Positions 54,795-63,338 of a stretch of DNA of 64,000 nt are shown one piece after another. The stretch's first letter is position 1. Each line of letters starts with the position of its first letter. Source of the DNA: BOG-933 sp037132135 (GTDB taxonomy: Bacteria; Pseudomonadota; Alphaproteobacteria; Azospirillales; Azospirillaceae); assembly GCA_037132135.1 (NCBI GenBank), contig JBAXPR010000003.1, positions 19,837 to 83,836 on the forward strand, in the 5' to 3' direction. Under the pieces are notes generated by a model. The model was not told the DNA's origin and did no database searches. It saw nothing but the letters and a program-made list of their open reading frames with translations. The position numbers were made by a program, and so were the translations under genes.

Positions 54795-55424
54795 GTGTTG
54801 CCGGAGGAGGGCCGGTTCCGCCGGATCCTCCTGGTGTCTGATGTCGACCGCGACGAGCTGGCGGCAAGTCTCGGCAGCCCGGGCGCGGTGGTGGTTGAAG
54901 CCGAGGACGGCGAACCGCCCGCCGGCGATTGGGCGGCGGTCGTCGTTCCGGCCGACGGTTTCTATCTCTCTCTCAGCACCGCGACGGCCTTTTCGCTGCA
55001 GGTTGCGCTGCTGGTCGGGGCGGTGCTGGCCGCCCGCACCGCGCTGACCGCCGAAAAGCGCTCCGTGGTCGAGCTTTGCCTCCAGGAGGCGATGGCGAAC
55101 GCCGTGATTCATGGCAACCTTGGCATCTCAAGCACGGCCAAAGACCACCCGGAAGGCTACCGGGTGTTCAGCCAACTGGTCAACGGCCGGCTCAGCGACC
55201 CGGCGCGGCGCGGCCGGCGCATCGAGGTTTTCGTGCGCTGGAGCAGTCTCGCTCTCGACATCAGCGTCGTTGATCAGGGCTCCGGGTTTGATGTCGCGAG
55301 ACTGCCCCCGGAAACCGTCAGCGCCAGCCGTTCGGGCCGGGGCTTCGTGTTCATGCGGGCGCTGGCCAACCGGGTCGCGGTTACCGATGGCGGGCGTTGC
55401 ACCTCCTTGCGCTTTGAACTCTGA
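54795..55424 (+). CDS. RsbW-like anti-sigma factor serine kinase (GHKL ATPase)
   Basis: The 209-residue protein has a unique N-terminal part of about 80 residues. The GHKL ATPase core follows: N box EAMANAVIHGN, G1 DQGSGFD and G2 SRSGRGFVFMRALANRV. These define the RsbW/SpoIIAB kinase family that phosphorylates STAS antagonists and sequesters sigma factors or other partners. The start is a GTG after GCGAGGG; the frame stays open upstream to the STAS stop, so a longer N-terminus from a rare start cannot be excluded. It ends 13 bases before the phosphatase gene. Confidence 0.87.
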   Translation: MLPEEGRFRRILLVSDVDRDELAASLGSPGAVVVEAEDGEPPAGDWAAVVVPADGFYLSLSTATAFSLQVALLVGAVLAARTALTAEKRSVVELCLQEAMANAVIHGNLGISSTAKDHPEGYRVFSQLVNGRLSDPARRGRRIEVFVRWSSLALDISVVDQGSGFDVARLPPETVSASRSGRGFVFMRALANRVAVTDGGRCTSLRFEL

Positions 55425-55437
55425 CCGGAGGTGCGGC

Positions 55438-56592
55438 ATGACCATTTCCCTCGACAACAGCCGCGTATTGATTGTTGACGATAATGAGTTCAACCGGAAG
55501 TCGCTTTCGCTGCTGCTGTTACGCAGTGGCATCCGCAATCTTGAGTTTGCGGTTGACGGCGTCGACGGCCTCGCCAAGACCGACAGCTTCCGGCCCGACC
55601 TGATCCTGCTCGACGTGGCCATGCCCCGGATGGATGGGCTGGAGATGTGCCGGCAGCTGCGCGCCAGCGCCCGCCATTCCGACCTGCCGATCCTGTTTCA
55701 GACCGCGCTCGACAGCGACGAGGAGCAGGTGGCCTGCTTCAAGGCCGGGGGCAACGATTTCATCAGCAAGCCGATCAAACCGGGCGAATGCGTCGCCCGG
55801 GTCCGCCATCAGCTGGAGCGGCGCAAGCTCTTCAACGACCTCACCGCCTTTCGCGAGCGGGTGCAAAAGGAGTTGCAGCACGCACACGCCATGCAGATGT
55901 CGCTGCTGCCCGAGCCGCGCCGGGTCGCCTCGATCGGTGCCGGCTATGGCCTGGGCATTTCCAGCCATTTCGAAACCTCGTCGGAGCTGGGGGGCGATCT
56001 TTGGAGCGTCTTTGAGCTTGATCAGCACCGGGTCGGCTTCATGATCGTCGACTTCGCCGGCCATGGCATCACCGCCGCCATCAACACCTTCCGTCTTCAC
56101 ACCCTCTTTGAGCGGATTCCCGCCCGCGATCTCGAACCGGCCGAGTGGCTGACCGAACTCAACGCCTCGCTCAAGGACGTGTTGCCGACCGGCCAGTTCG
56201 CCACCGCTTTCTATTGCATCCTCGACAAGCGCAGCAACGTGCTGACCTTCGCCGGCGCCGGCGCGCCCAACCCGATCCTCTGCGTTGATGGCGAGTTGAC
56301 CCTGCTCGATTCGGCGGGGATGCTGCTCGGCATCTCCCGGCGCGCCAAGTACCGCAATCAGGAGGCGATCCTGCCTCCGGGCGGCGCGCTGCTGCTCTAT
56401 AGCGATGCTCTGATCGAATGCCGGGATGCCGATGGCATTCCCTTCGGCCAGGACGCGGTGCTGGAGGTGGTCGGCGCCATCGCCGCGCGCCGGCCCGCCG
56501 ATCCGGTGGAGGCGCTGCTCCAGCCCTTCCTCGCCCGCATCTCCCGGCCGCTCCGCGACGATCTGACCCTGATCTGGATCAACCGGCGATAG
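55438..56592 (+). CDS. Receiver-PP2C serine phosphatase (RsbU/SpoIIE type response regulator)
   Basis: The 384-residue protein couples a receiver (LIVDDNEFNR, LILLDVAMPRMDG, Lys in FISKPIK) through a helical linker to a SpoIIE-type PP2C domain. That domain has GGDLWSV, the metal-binding DFAGHGITAA and terminal RDDLTLIW. It should dephosphorylate the neighbouring STAS protein when its receiver is phosphorylated, so a two-component kinase controls partner switching. CCGGAGG precedes the ATG. No dedicated kinase is adjacent; several orphan kinases lie within 20 kb. Confidence 0.92.
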   Translation: MTISLDNSRVLIVDDNEFNRKSLSLLLLRSGIRNLEFAVDGVDGLAKTDSFRPDLILLDVAMPRMDGLEMCRQLRASARHSDLPILFQTALDSDEEQVACFKAGGNDFISKPIKPGECVARVRHQLERRKLFNDLTAFRERVQKELQHAHAMQMSLLPEPRRVASIGAGYGLGISSHFETSSELGGDLWSVFELDQHRVGFMIVDFAGHGITAAINTFRLHTLFERIPARDLEPAEWLTELNASLKDVLPTGQFATAFYCILDKRSNVLTFAGAGAPNPILCVDGELTLLDSAGMLLGISRRAKYRNQEAILPPGGALLLYSDALIECRDADGIPFGQDAVLEVVGAIAARRPADPVEALLQPFLARISRPLRDDLTLIWINRR

Positions 56593-56662
56593 GGACGGTT
56601 TTGCCCCGGTATTGGGATCGCCGCTGAGGTCGCGGTACCGGTGTCCCACGGTCTCCGCGAGC

Positions 56663-57082
56663 CTACTCGCTTTCGGCCAGTTCCTCGACGGCGGCGCGAA
56701 TCGCGCGCAGCAGATGCGGGTTGGGTTCGGCCGGTTCATCGAACTCCGGGTCGTCGGGGACAAGGCGGCGCTTGGCTTCGCGGGCGGCTTCGATCAGCAG
56801 GAAGCCAAGGCTGGGTTCGCCGAGGTCGCGCACGAGATCGCAGAGATCGGGGCGGCTGAGCGCGGCGGCATCGATCCGCACCATGATCGGCATCGCCGGT
56901 CTCGCCGGTATTGCCGGCGGTGGTGGGAGAGGCGTTGGCGCCGACTCGGGACTTCCCGCCGTCGCGGCCTCCGGTTCCGGCGGCGGCTGTGCCCGGCCGC
57001 GGCGGCGGCGGCGGGGTTCGGTGGCCGGCAGGGCATCGAACAGGCAGGCCTGACGGTCGGGGGGCGCGGCAGCGGCCATCAT
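56663..57082 (-). CDS. Hypothetical protein, 139 residues
   Basis: I do not recognise it. It has a basic run RRRRRGR near residue 25 and a Pro/Ala-rich low-complexity stretch to about residue 65. A conserved-looking acidic helical part follows, containing RIDAAALSRPDLCDLVRDLGEP. There is no signal peptide or membrane segment. AGGAG seven bases before the ATG at 57082 supports the start. It converges on the phosphatase gene and is divergent from hpnG. Confidence 0.55.
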   Translation of the reverse strand: MMAAAAPPDRQACLFDALPATEPRRRRRGRAQPPPEPEAATAGSPESAPTPLPPPPAIPARPAMPIMVRIDAAALSRPDLCDLVRDLGEPSLGFLLIEAAREAKRRLVPDDPEFDEPAEPNPHLLRAIRAAVEELAESE

Positions 57083-57202
57083 CTCGGGACTCCTTCTCTG
57101 TTCATGTTTTATTCTAAACGGCGCGCCGGATTTGTCGAGTCCGATTGACAGCGGCCGTTGCCGGCAGTCAGGCTCGGGTCGGGCTCGAAGGGGGAAAGCG
57201 GC

Positions 57203-57907
57203 ATGGCGGTGACCGGCGTTGTGGTCGGCATGAAGACCGAGGCGGCCTGTCTCGCGCCGCTGGGCGCGGCCGTCAGCGTCGTTTGCTCCGGTGCGCGCTC
57301 GGAGTTCGCACGGGCGCGGGCCGAGGCGCTGGTGGCGGCCGGGGTGACCGGACTGCTCAGCTTCGGCATTGCCGGGGCGCTGGTGGCGGGACTAGCCCCG
57401 GGGACGCTGCTGCTGCCGCGGGCGGTGGTGGTGCCGGGGCAGGGCGGCGGTGAAGGTGCCGGGCGTGCGGTGTCCGCCTCCTGGCACCGGCGGGTCGCGG
57501 GCCTCGCAGCGGCGGCCGGCCTGCCGCTGCTGACCGATGTCACCCTTGCCGGCAGCGACGGTGCGGTCACCGGGGCCGGCGCCAAGGCGACGCTGGCCCG
57601 GACCAGCGGCGCCGCGGCGGTGGACATGGAAAGCCACAGTGCCGCCGAGGTCGCGGCCCGGCATGGTTTGCCGTTTCTGATCCTGCGGGCGATTGCCGAT
57701 CCCGCCGACCGTGGGATTCCCGCCCCGGCGCTGGCTGGCCTCGGACCCGACGGCGAGACCCGGCCGGGTGCGGTGGCGCTCAGGCTGCTGGCGGCGCCGT
57801 GGACGCTGCCGGCGCTGCTTCGGCTCGCTGCCGACAGCCGGTCCGGCCTCGCCGCCCTCAGCGCCGCGGTATCAGCCCTTGGCCCGGCGGGCTTCCGGGC
57901 CCTTTGA
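57203..57907 (+). CDS. hpnG: Hopanoid-associated phosphorylase HpnG
   Basis: The 234-residue protein is a nucleoside-phosphorylase fold enzyme. HpnG releases adenine from adenosylhopane to give ribosylhopane or its phosphate, the second step in hopanoid side-chain building. Features are TGVVVGMKTEA at the N-terminus, SFGIAGAL, VDMESHSAAEVAARHG (Glu for nucleoside binding) and ILRAIADPADR. Its 3' end overlaps hpnH, on the other strand, by 36 bases; the pairing with hpnH makes the assignment firm. AAGGGGGAAA precedes the ATG at 57203. Confidence 0.88.
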   Translation: MAVTGVVVGMKTEAACLAPLGAAVSVVCSGARSEFARARAEALVAAGVTGLLSFGIAGALVAGLAPGTLLLPRAVVVPGQGGGEGAGRAVSASWHRRVAGLAAAAGLPLLTDVTLAGSDGAVTGAGAKATLARTSGAAAVDMESHSAAEVAARHGLPFLILRAIADPADRGIPAPALAGLGPDGETRPGAVALRLLAAPWTLPALLRLAADSRSGLAALSAAVSALGPAGFRAL

Positions 57908-59005
57908 GTCGGCAATCGCCTCGGAGACCACCTTGTCAAAGAGGTATTCGGCCGGGCGCTGGTTTTCGAGCGGGATTTCCGGCGCCATCTCGCCCGCGGT
58001 GCGCACGCCGCGCAGCGCGACCAGCGCCGCTTTCAGAGGATGGGCGGCGGCATCGGCGGCGGCGGTGGGCTCGTAGCCGCAGTGGGCCATGCAGTCGGCG
58101 CATTTTTCGTAACGGCCGGTGCCGAAGCTGTCCCAGTCGGTGGTTGCCATCAGCTCGGCGAAGCTCCTGGTCGTGCCCTCGTTGATCAGATAGCAGGGGC
58201 GCTGCCAGCCGAAGACGTTGCGGGTCGGATTGCCCCAGGGGGTGCAGAGATAGTCCTGGTTGCCGGCCAGAAAGTCGAGATAGAGGCTGGAATGGGTGAT
58301 GTTCCAGCGGCGGTCCCTGCCGATGCGGAAGACTTCGCGGAACAGCTCCTTGGTCTTGCGCCGGTTGAGGAAATGCTGCTGGTTGGGCGCGCGCTCATAG
58401 GCATAGCCGGGCGCGATCGTCGTGCCCTCGACCCCGAGGTCGCGCACGAAATCGAGGAAGGCCGCAATGTCGGCGGCGGGCACGCCATCGTAGAAGGTGG
58501 CGGCGCAGTTGACCCGAAAGCCCCGGGCCAGCGCCGCCTTGATGCCGCTGACCGCGCGCTCGAAGGTGCCGGGCTGGCAGACCGAGCGGTCGTGATGCTC
58601 TTCGAGGCCGTCGAGATGGACCGAGAACGAGAGGTAGGGGCTGGGGGTGAAGAGGTCGAGCCGCTTTTCCAGCAGGAGCGCGTTGGTGCAGAGATAGACG
58701 TATTTGCGCTTGGCCACGATTCCGGCGACGATCTCACCGATCTCCTTGTGCAGCAGCGGCTCGCCGCCGGGGATCGAGACCACCGGGGCGCCGCATTCGT
58801 CCACCGCCGCCAGGCACTCGGCGACGCTGAGCCGCTTGTTGAGCACGCTGTCGGGATAATCGATCTTGCCGCAGCCGGCGCAGGCGAGGTTGCAGCGAAA
58901 GAGCGGCTCCAGCATCAGCACGAGCGGGTAGCGCTTGCGGCCCATCAGGCGCTGCTTGACGATATAGGCGCCGATAGCGGCCTGTTGCCTGAATGGAACG
59001 CCCAT
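57872..59005 (-). CDS. hpnH: Adenosyl-hopene transferase HpnH (radical SAM)
   Basis: HpnH adds the 5'-deoxyadenosyl radical of SAM to diploptene, giving adenosylhopane and so starting the C35 hopanoid side chain. The 377-residue protein has the cluster motif CNLACAGC (CX3CX2C) near residues 38-45, SIPGGEPLLH, and a C-terminal cysteine region ending CADCMAHCGYEPTAA. Length and N-terminus (KQRLMGRKRYPLVLMLEPLFRCN) fit the family. It is convergent with hpnG and 61 bases downstream of ispH on the same strand, tying hopanoid and isoprenoid genes together. Squalene-hopene cyclase is not in the window. Confidence 0.95.
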   Translation of the reverse strand: MGVPFRQQAAIGAYIVKQRLMGRKRYPLVLMLEPLFRCNLACAGCGKIDYPDSVLNKRLSVAECLAAVDECGAPVVSIPGGEPLLHKEIGEIVAGIVAKRKYVYLCTNALLLEKRLDLFTPSPYLSFSVHLDGLEEHHDRSVCQPGTFERAVSGIKAALARGFRVNCAATFYDGVPAADIAAFLDFVRDLGVEGTTIAPGYAYERAPNQQHFLNRRKTKELFREVFRIGRDRRWNITHSSLYLDFLAGNQDYLCTPWGNPTRNVFGWQRPCYLINEGTTRSFAELMATTDWDSFGTGRYEKCADCMAHCGYEPTAAADAAAHPLKAALVALRGVRTAGEMAPEIPLENQRPAEYLFDKVVSEAIADSKGPEARRAKG

Positions 59006-59066
59006 CGGAGCCTCCTTGCCTTGCGGTATGTGCCGTGATGGCGGTGATGTTGGGCCGGTCCCGGAG

Positions 59067-60032
59067 TTACCGGTCGGCCGCGGTGACCAGTTCGTCGGGC
59101 AGCTTGAAGTGGATGTTTTCCTCGATGCCCGAGAGGAATTCGACGGTGATCGGGCGCAACTCGGCCAAGCGGCTGACCAGTTCCTGGACCAGATCCTCGG
59201 GCGCCGAGGCCCCGGCGGAAATGCCGACGGTCTTGACGCCGTCCAGCCACTCGGGCTTCAGCGCCGTGGCGTCCTCGACGAGATAGCTCGGCTTGGCCAT
59301 ATCCGCGCCGATTTCGCGCAGCCGGTTGGAATTGGAGCTGTTGTGGGCGCCGACGACCAGGATCAGATCGACCAGCCCGACCAGATCGCGCACCGCGCTC
59401 TGACGGTTCTGGGTCGCGTAGCAGATGTCCTTGACGTCCGGGCCGACGATGTGGGGAAAACGCTGCTTGAGCGCCGCGATGATGTCGCGGGTGTCGTCAA
59501 CGCTGAGGGTGGTCTGGGTGACGTAGGCGATGCGCTCGGGGTGGGCGGGCTGGATGCGGTCGACATCCTTGACCCCCGAGACCAGATGCACGGTGCCGTC
59601 GATCTGGCCCATCGTGCCCTCGACCTCGGGATGGCCGGGATGGCCGATCAGCACGATGTCGTAGCCGCGGCCGGCGTAACGCTGGCCTTCCTTGTGGACC
59701 TTGGTCACCAGCGGACAGGTGGCGTCGATGACGTGGAGCAGCCGCCCCGCGGCATCGGTCTCGACGGTACGGGCGACTCCGTGGGCGGAAAAGATGGTGA
59801 CCGCACCCTCGGGGATATCGTCGACATCCTCGACAAAGAGTGCGCCGCGCCCCTTGAGACTTTCGACCACCCGCTTGTTGTGAACGATCTCGTGACGGAC
59901 ATAGACCGGCTTGCCGTACTTTTTGAGCGCCCGCTCGACGATCTCGATCGCCCGCTCGACTCCGGCGCAAAAGCCGCGCGGCTGGGCCAGGATGACGTGC
60001 AGCGGCTCGGCGCCGTTGGGGTGGGTGGCCAT
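59067..60032 (-). CDS. ispH: 4-hydroxy-3-methylbut-2-enyl diphosphate reductase
   Basis: IspH makes IPP and DMAPP in the last step of the MEP pathway. The 321-residue protein has the three iron-sulfur cysteines in RGFCAGVERA, DATCPLVTKVH and DICYATQNRQ, and the substrate-binding NSSNSNRL. The start at 60032 gives the usual N-terminus; an upstream frame to 60110 adds unrelated residues. AGGAG lies 11 bases upstream. It is divergent from ispA across about 380 bases. Confidence 0.95.
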   Translation of the reverse strand: MATHPNGAEPLHVILAQPRGFCAGVERAIEIVERALKKYGKPVYVRHEIVHNKRVVESLKGRGALFVEDVDDIPEGAVTIFSAHGVARTVETDAAGRLLHVIDATCPLVTKVHKEGQRYAGRGYDIVLIGHPGHPEVEGTMGQIDGTVHLVSGVKDVDRIQPAHPERIAYVTQTTLSVDDTRDIIAALKQRFPHIVGPDVKDICYATQNRQSAVRDLVGLVDLILVVGAHNSSNSNRLREIGADMAKPSYLVEDATALKPEWLDGVKTVGISAGASAPEDLVQELVSRLAELRPITVEFLSGIEENIHFKLPDELVTAADR

Positions 60033-60415
60033 GGTGCGTAGGTCTCCTGTCCGCGACTCCCGGTGCCGGCTGGTGCGGCGGAAAGGTAGGTAGCATAGCC
60101 ATTGGGCCAACGCCAGCCGGGGTGTCGCGATGGCTGGCCTGTTTCACGGCCGGGGGTCACCTTGGTGACGGCGGCGTTTTCGTGACCGAAACGTCACGGC
60201 GGGCGGCAGAGGTGCCGCCGGGCGCGACATGCCTTGACGCCACCGGTCCCAGCGTGATTTTTTGCTTCCCCACCGCGCCGGAGTGCCGGCCCCGCCCGGT
60301 TCTGCCGGGTCCGGCCGGGTCCGCAGCATCGGGATTGCGCGATCCGGTCGGCCGCGGAAATGGCGGGGTCGGAGGACTCTTCGTAACAGAAACCTCAACC
60401 GTATCGAGGCATAGG
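60033..60415. other. Divergent ispH-ispA region with a repeated coding-like element
   Basis: Two 36-base copies, at 60164-60199 and 60365-60400, are about two-thirds identical. In the ispA frame both encode GG(V/L)FVTETS, with most differences at third codon positions. No xseB gene, which often precedes ispA in Alphaproteobacteria, is found here. TTGACG at 60234-60239 could be a -35 box, but no good -10 follows. Confidence 0.4.
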
Positions 60416-61312
60416 GTGGCTTCAGCGTTGGAACAGGCGATGGCGCGGGCGGCGTCACTGGTCGAGTCGGCGATCGACCGGCTGCTGGTGCCGACCGTGC
60501 GCTCCGAGGCGCCGTTATGGGATGCCATGCGCTACGGCTCTCTGGCCGGCGGCAAGCGGCTGCGGCCGTTTCTGGTGCTGGAGAGCGCGCGGCTGTTCGC
60601 GGTCGCTGAGGAGCACGCGCTGCGCACCGGCCTCGCGGTCGAGTTGATCCATTGCTACTCGCTGATCCACGATGATCTGCCGGCGATGGACAACAGCGAT
60701 CTGCGCCGCGGCCGCCCGACCGTGCACAAAAAATTCAACGAGGCCGTGGCGGTGCTGGCCGGCGACGGCCTGCTCACGCTGGCTTTCGAGGTGCTGGCTC
60801 ATCCGGCGACCCATCCCGACCCCGCGGTGCGGGTGGCGCTGGTGGCGGCGCTGGCGGCCGCGGCCGGGCCGGCGGGCACCGGCATGGTCGGCGGCCAGAT
60901 GATCGATCTCGTGGCCGAGACCACCCGCTTCGATCTGGCCGAGACCACGCGCCTGCAGGAAGGCAAGACCGGGGCGCTGATCAGCTTCTCGTCGGAAGCC
61001 GGGGCGATTCTCGCCGGCGCCGGGGCGTCCGAGCGCGGGGCTCTGCGTGCTTATGCCCGCGACATCGGGCTCGCCTTCCAGATCGCCGACGACCTGCTCG
61101 ACGTCGAGGGCTCGGCCGAGGTGGTGGGCAAGCCGGTCGGGGCCGATGCCGCCGCCGGCAAGGCGACGTTCGTTTCACTGCTCGGCGTCGATGGCGCCCG
61201 GCGGGAGGCACATCTGCTGGCGGACCGTGCCGCCGCCAGCCTCGACATCTTTGGCGCGCGGGCGGATACTCTTAAGGCGGTTGCCCGCTTCATCGTGACC
61301 AGGAACGCCTGA
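60416..61312 (+). CDS. ispA: Farnesyl diphosphate synthase
   Basis: The 298-residue prenyltransferase condenses IPP with DMAPP and GPP to farnesyl diphosphate, feeding hopanoids, quinones and undecaprenyl carriers. It has the first Asp-rich motif DDLPAMD preceded by CYSLIH, the second DDLLD, GGKRLRP for IPP binding and QEGKTGALI. I chose the GTG at 60416 with GAGG six bases upstream, which gives the family's normal N-terminus; the open frame reaches back to 60122. It is followed by dxs after 34 bases. Confidence 0.94.
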   Translation: MASALEQAMARAASLVESAIDRLLVPTVRSEAPLWDAMRYGSLAGGKRLRPFLVLESARLFAVAEEHALRTGLAVELIHCYSLIHDDLPAMDNSDLRRGRPTVHKKFNEAVAVLAGDGLLTLAFEVLAHPATHPDPAVRVALVAALAAAAGPAGTGMVGGQMIDLVAETTRFDLAETTRLQEGKTGALISFSSEAGAILAGAGASERGALRAYARDIGLAFQIADDLLDVEGSAEVVGKPVGADAAAGKATFVSLLGVDGARREAHLLADRAAASLDIFGARADTLKAVARFIVTRNA

Positions 61313-61346
61313 GGTTTCGGCAGGCCAGGGACTTGGGGAGAGACAC

Positions 61347-63281
61347 TTGAACTCAACCAGCAAAACCCCGCTGCTCGACCGGGTTCGTCTGCCGGCGGAT
61401 CTTCGCCGTCTGGCGCCGGAGCAACTGCCGCAACTGGTGCAGGAACTGCGAAGCGAGACCATCGATGCCGTATCGGTGACCGGCGGCCACCTCGGCGCCG
61501 GCCTTGGTGTTGTCGAATTGACCGTCGCCTTGCATTACGTCTTCAATACGCCCGCCGACCGCATCATCTGGGACGTCGGCCATCAGGCCTATCCTCACAA
61601 GATTCTGACCGGCCGGCGCGACCGCATCCGTACCCTGCGCACCGGCGGCGGGCTCTCCGGCTTCACCAAGCGCACCGAGTCCGAGTACGATCCGTTCGGC
61701 GCCGGCCACAGCTCGACCTCGATTTCGGCCGGGCTGGGCATGGCGGTCGGCCGCGACATCGCGGGCGGCAACAATCAGGTGGTGTGCGTGATCGGCGACG
61801 GCTCGATGAGCGCCGGCATGGCCTTCGAGGCGCTGAACAACGCCGCCTCAGCCAAGAGCCGCCTGATCGTGATCCTCAACGACAACGACATGTCGATCGC
61901 GCCGCCGGTCGGAGCGATGAGCGCCTATCTGTCGCGGCTGATCTCGTCGAAGCCCTATCTCAGCTTCCGCCATCTGGCCAAGGACATCGCGGACCATCTG
62001 CCCAGCCCGCTGCGCAATGCCGCCAAACGGGCCGAAGAGTTCACCCGCGGTCTGGTCACCGGGGGTACTCTGTTTGAGGAGCTGGGGTTCTATTACGTCG
62101 GCCCGATCGACGGCCACAACCTCGACCATCTGCTGCCGGTGCTGCAGAACGTCCGCGACGCCGAGGGGCGCGAGGGCGACGCCGGGCCGGTGCTGATCCA
62201 TATCGTGACCCAGAAGGGCCACGGCTATCCGCCGGCCGAGCAGGCCAACGACAAGATGCACGGCGTCCAGCGTTTTGACGTCGTCACTGGCACCCAGGCC
62301 AAGGTCAAGACCAACGCTCCGAGCTATACCCGGGTGTTCGCCGATGCCCTGATCGCCGAGGCTGAGCGCGACTCCAAGATCGTGGCCATTACCGCCGCGA
62401 TGCCCTCGGGCACCGGTCTCGATCTCTTCGAGCAGCGTTTTCCGGCCCGGACCTTCGATGTCGGTATCGCCGAGCAGCACGCCGCGACCTTTGCCGCCGG
62501 GTTGGCCTGCGAAGGGCTGAAGCCGTTCGTGGCGATCTATTCCAGCTTCATGCAGCGGGCCTACGATCAGGTCGCTCACGACATCATTTTGCAAAAGCTG
62601 CCGGTCCGCCTGATCATGGACCGCGCCGGTCTGGTCGGCGCCGATGGCCCAACCCACGCCGGAACCTTTGATCTCGCCTTCCTCGGCTGCATTCCCGGCA
62701 TCGTGCTGATGGCGCCGGCCGACGAGGCCGAACTGATGCACATGGTGGCCACCGCAGCCGCCTATGACTGCGGCCCGAGCGGCATCCGCTTTCCCCGCGG
62801 CGAGGGCGTCGGCATCGAGCGTCCGGAGCGTGGCTCGGTGCTGCCGATCGGCAAGGGCCGGATCATCCAGGAAGGCACCAAGATCGCGCTCTTCAGCATC
62901 GGCACCCGTCTCGGCGAATGTCTCAAGGCGGCACAGGAACTGGCGGCGCGCGGTCTTTCGACCACCGTCGCCGACGCCCGCTTCGCCAAGCCGCTCGACA
63001 CCGATCTGCTGCATCGCCTGGCCCGCGAGCACGAGGTGCTGATCACGATCGAGGAAGGCGCGGTCGGCGGCTTCGGCAGCTTCGTCCTGCACGATCTCGC
63101 CCAGGCCGGCCTGCTCGACGGCGGCCTCAAGATCCGCCCGATCACGCTGCCTGACCGCTTCATCGATCACGACACCCCGGCCAGGCAGTATGAAGATGCC
63201 GGCCTGACCGCCCGCCACATCGTGGCCACCGCTCTTGCCGCGCTCGGGGTCTCCGAAACCGCCGGTTCGGCCCGGGCGTAA
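61347..63281 (+). CDS. dxs: 1-deoxy-D-xylulose-5-phosphate synthase
   Basis: Dxs condenses pyruvate and glyceraldehyde 3-phosphate with thiamine pyrophosphate, the entry step of the MEP pathway; the product also feeds thiazole synthesis by ThiG. The 644-residue transketolase-like enzyme has the TPP motif GDGSMSAGMAFEALNNA with ILNDND, IIWDVGHQAYPHKILTGR and the pyrimidine-domain VGIAEQHAATFAAGLA. The start is a TTG at 61347 after GGGGAGAGA. It is in an operon with ispA. Confidence 0.96.
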   Translation: MNSTSKTPLLDRVRLPADLRRLAPEQLPQLVQELRSETIDAVSVTGGHLGAGLGVVELTVALHYVFNTPADRIIWDVGHQAYPHKILTGRRDRIRTLRTGGGLSGFTKRTESEYDPFGAGHSSTSISAGLGMAVGRDIAGGNNQVVCVIGDGSMSAGMAFEALNNAASAKSRLIVILNDNDMSIAPPVGAMSAYLSRLISSKPYLSFRHLAKDIADHLPSPLRNAAKRAEEFTRGLVTGGTLFEELGFYYVGPIDGHNLDHLLPVLQNVRDAEGREGDAGPVLIHIVTQKGHGYPPAEQANDKMHGVQRFDVVTGTQAKVKTNAPSYTRVFADALIAEAERDSKIVAITAAMPSGTGLDLFEQRFPARTFDVGIAEQHAATFAAGLACEGLKPFVAIYSSFMQRAYDQVAHDIILQKLPVRLIMDRAGLVGADGPTHAGTFDLAFLGCIPGIVLMAPADEAELMHMVATAAAYDCGPSGIRFPRGEGVGIERPERGSVLPIGKGRIIQEGTKIALFSIGTRLGECLKAAQELAARGLSTTVADARFAKPLDTDLLHRLAREHEVLITIEEGAVGGFGSFVLHDLAQAGLLDGGLKIRPITLPDRFIDHDTPARQYEDAGLTARHIVATALAALGVSETAGSARA

Positions 63282-63288
63282 CATCAGG

Positions 63289-63331
63289 GGCCGGCGGGAT
63301 GGCGGCACCCCGGCCGCCGACCCCGCCGGCC
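63289..63331. terminator. Large inverted repeat between dxs and purN
   Basis: GGCCGGCGGG at 63289-63298 and CCCGCCGGCC at 63322-63331 are perfect 10-base arms around a GC-rich centre, between the convergent dxs and purN stops. No clear T-run follows on either strand, so it is a probable but not classical bidirectional terminator. Confidence 0.5.
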
Positions 63332-63338
63332 GATTATC

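Noticed and set aside
60122..60415. N-terminal extension of IspA by 98 residues
   Set aside because: The extension has no family resemblance, and the GTG at 60416 has a well-placed GAGG; only the internal repeat is kept as a finding.
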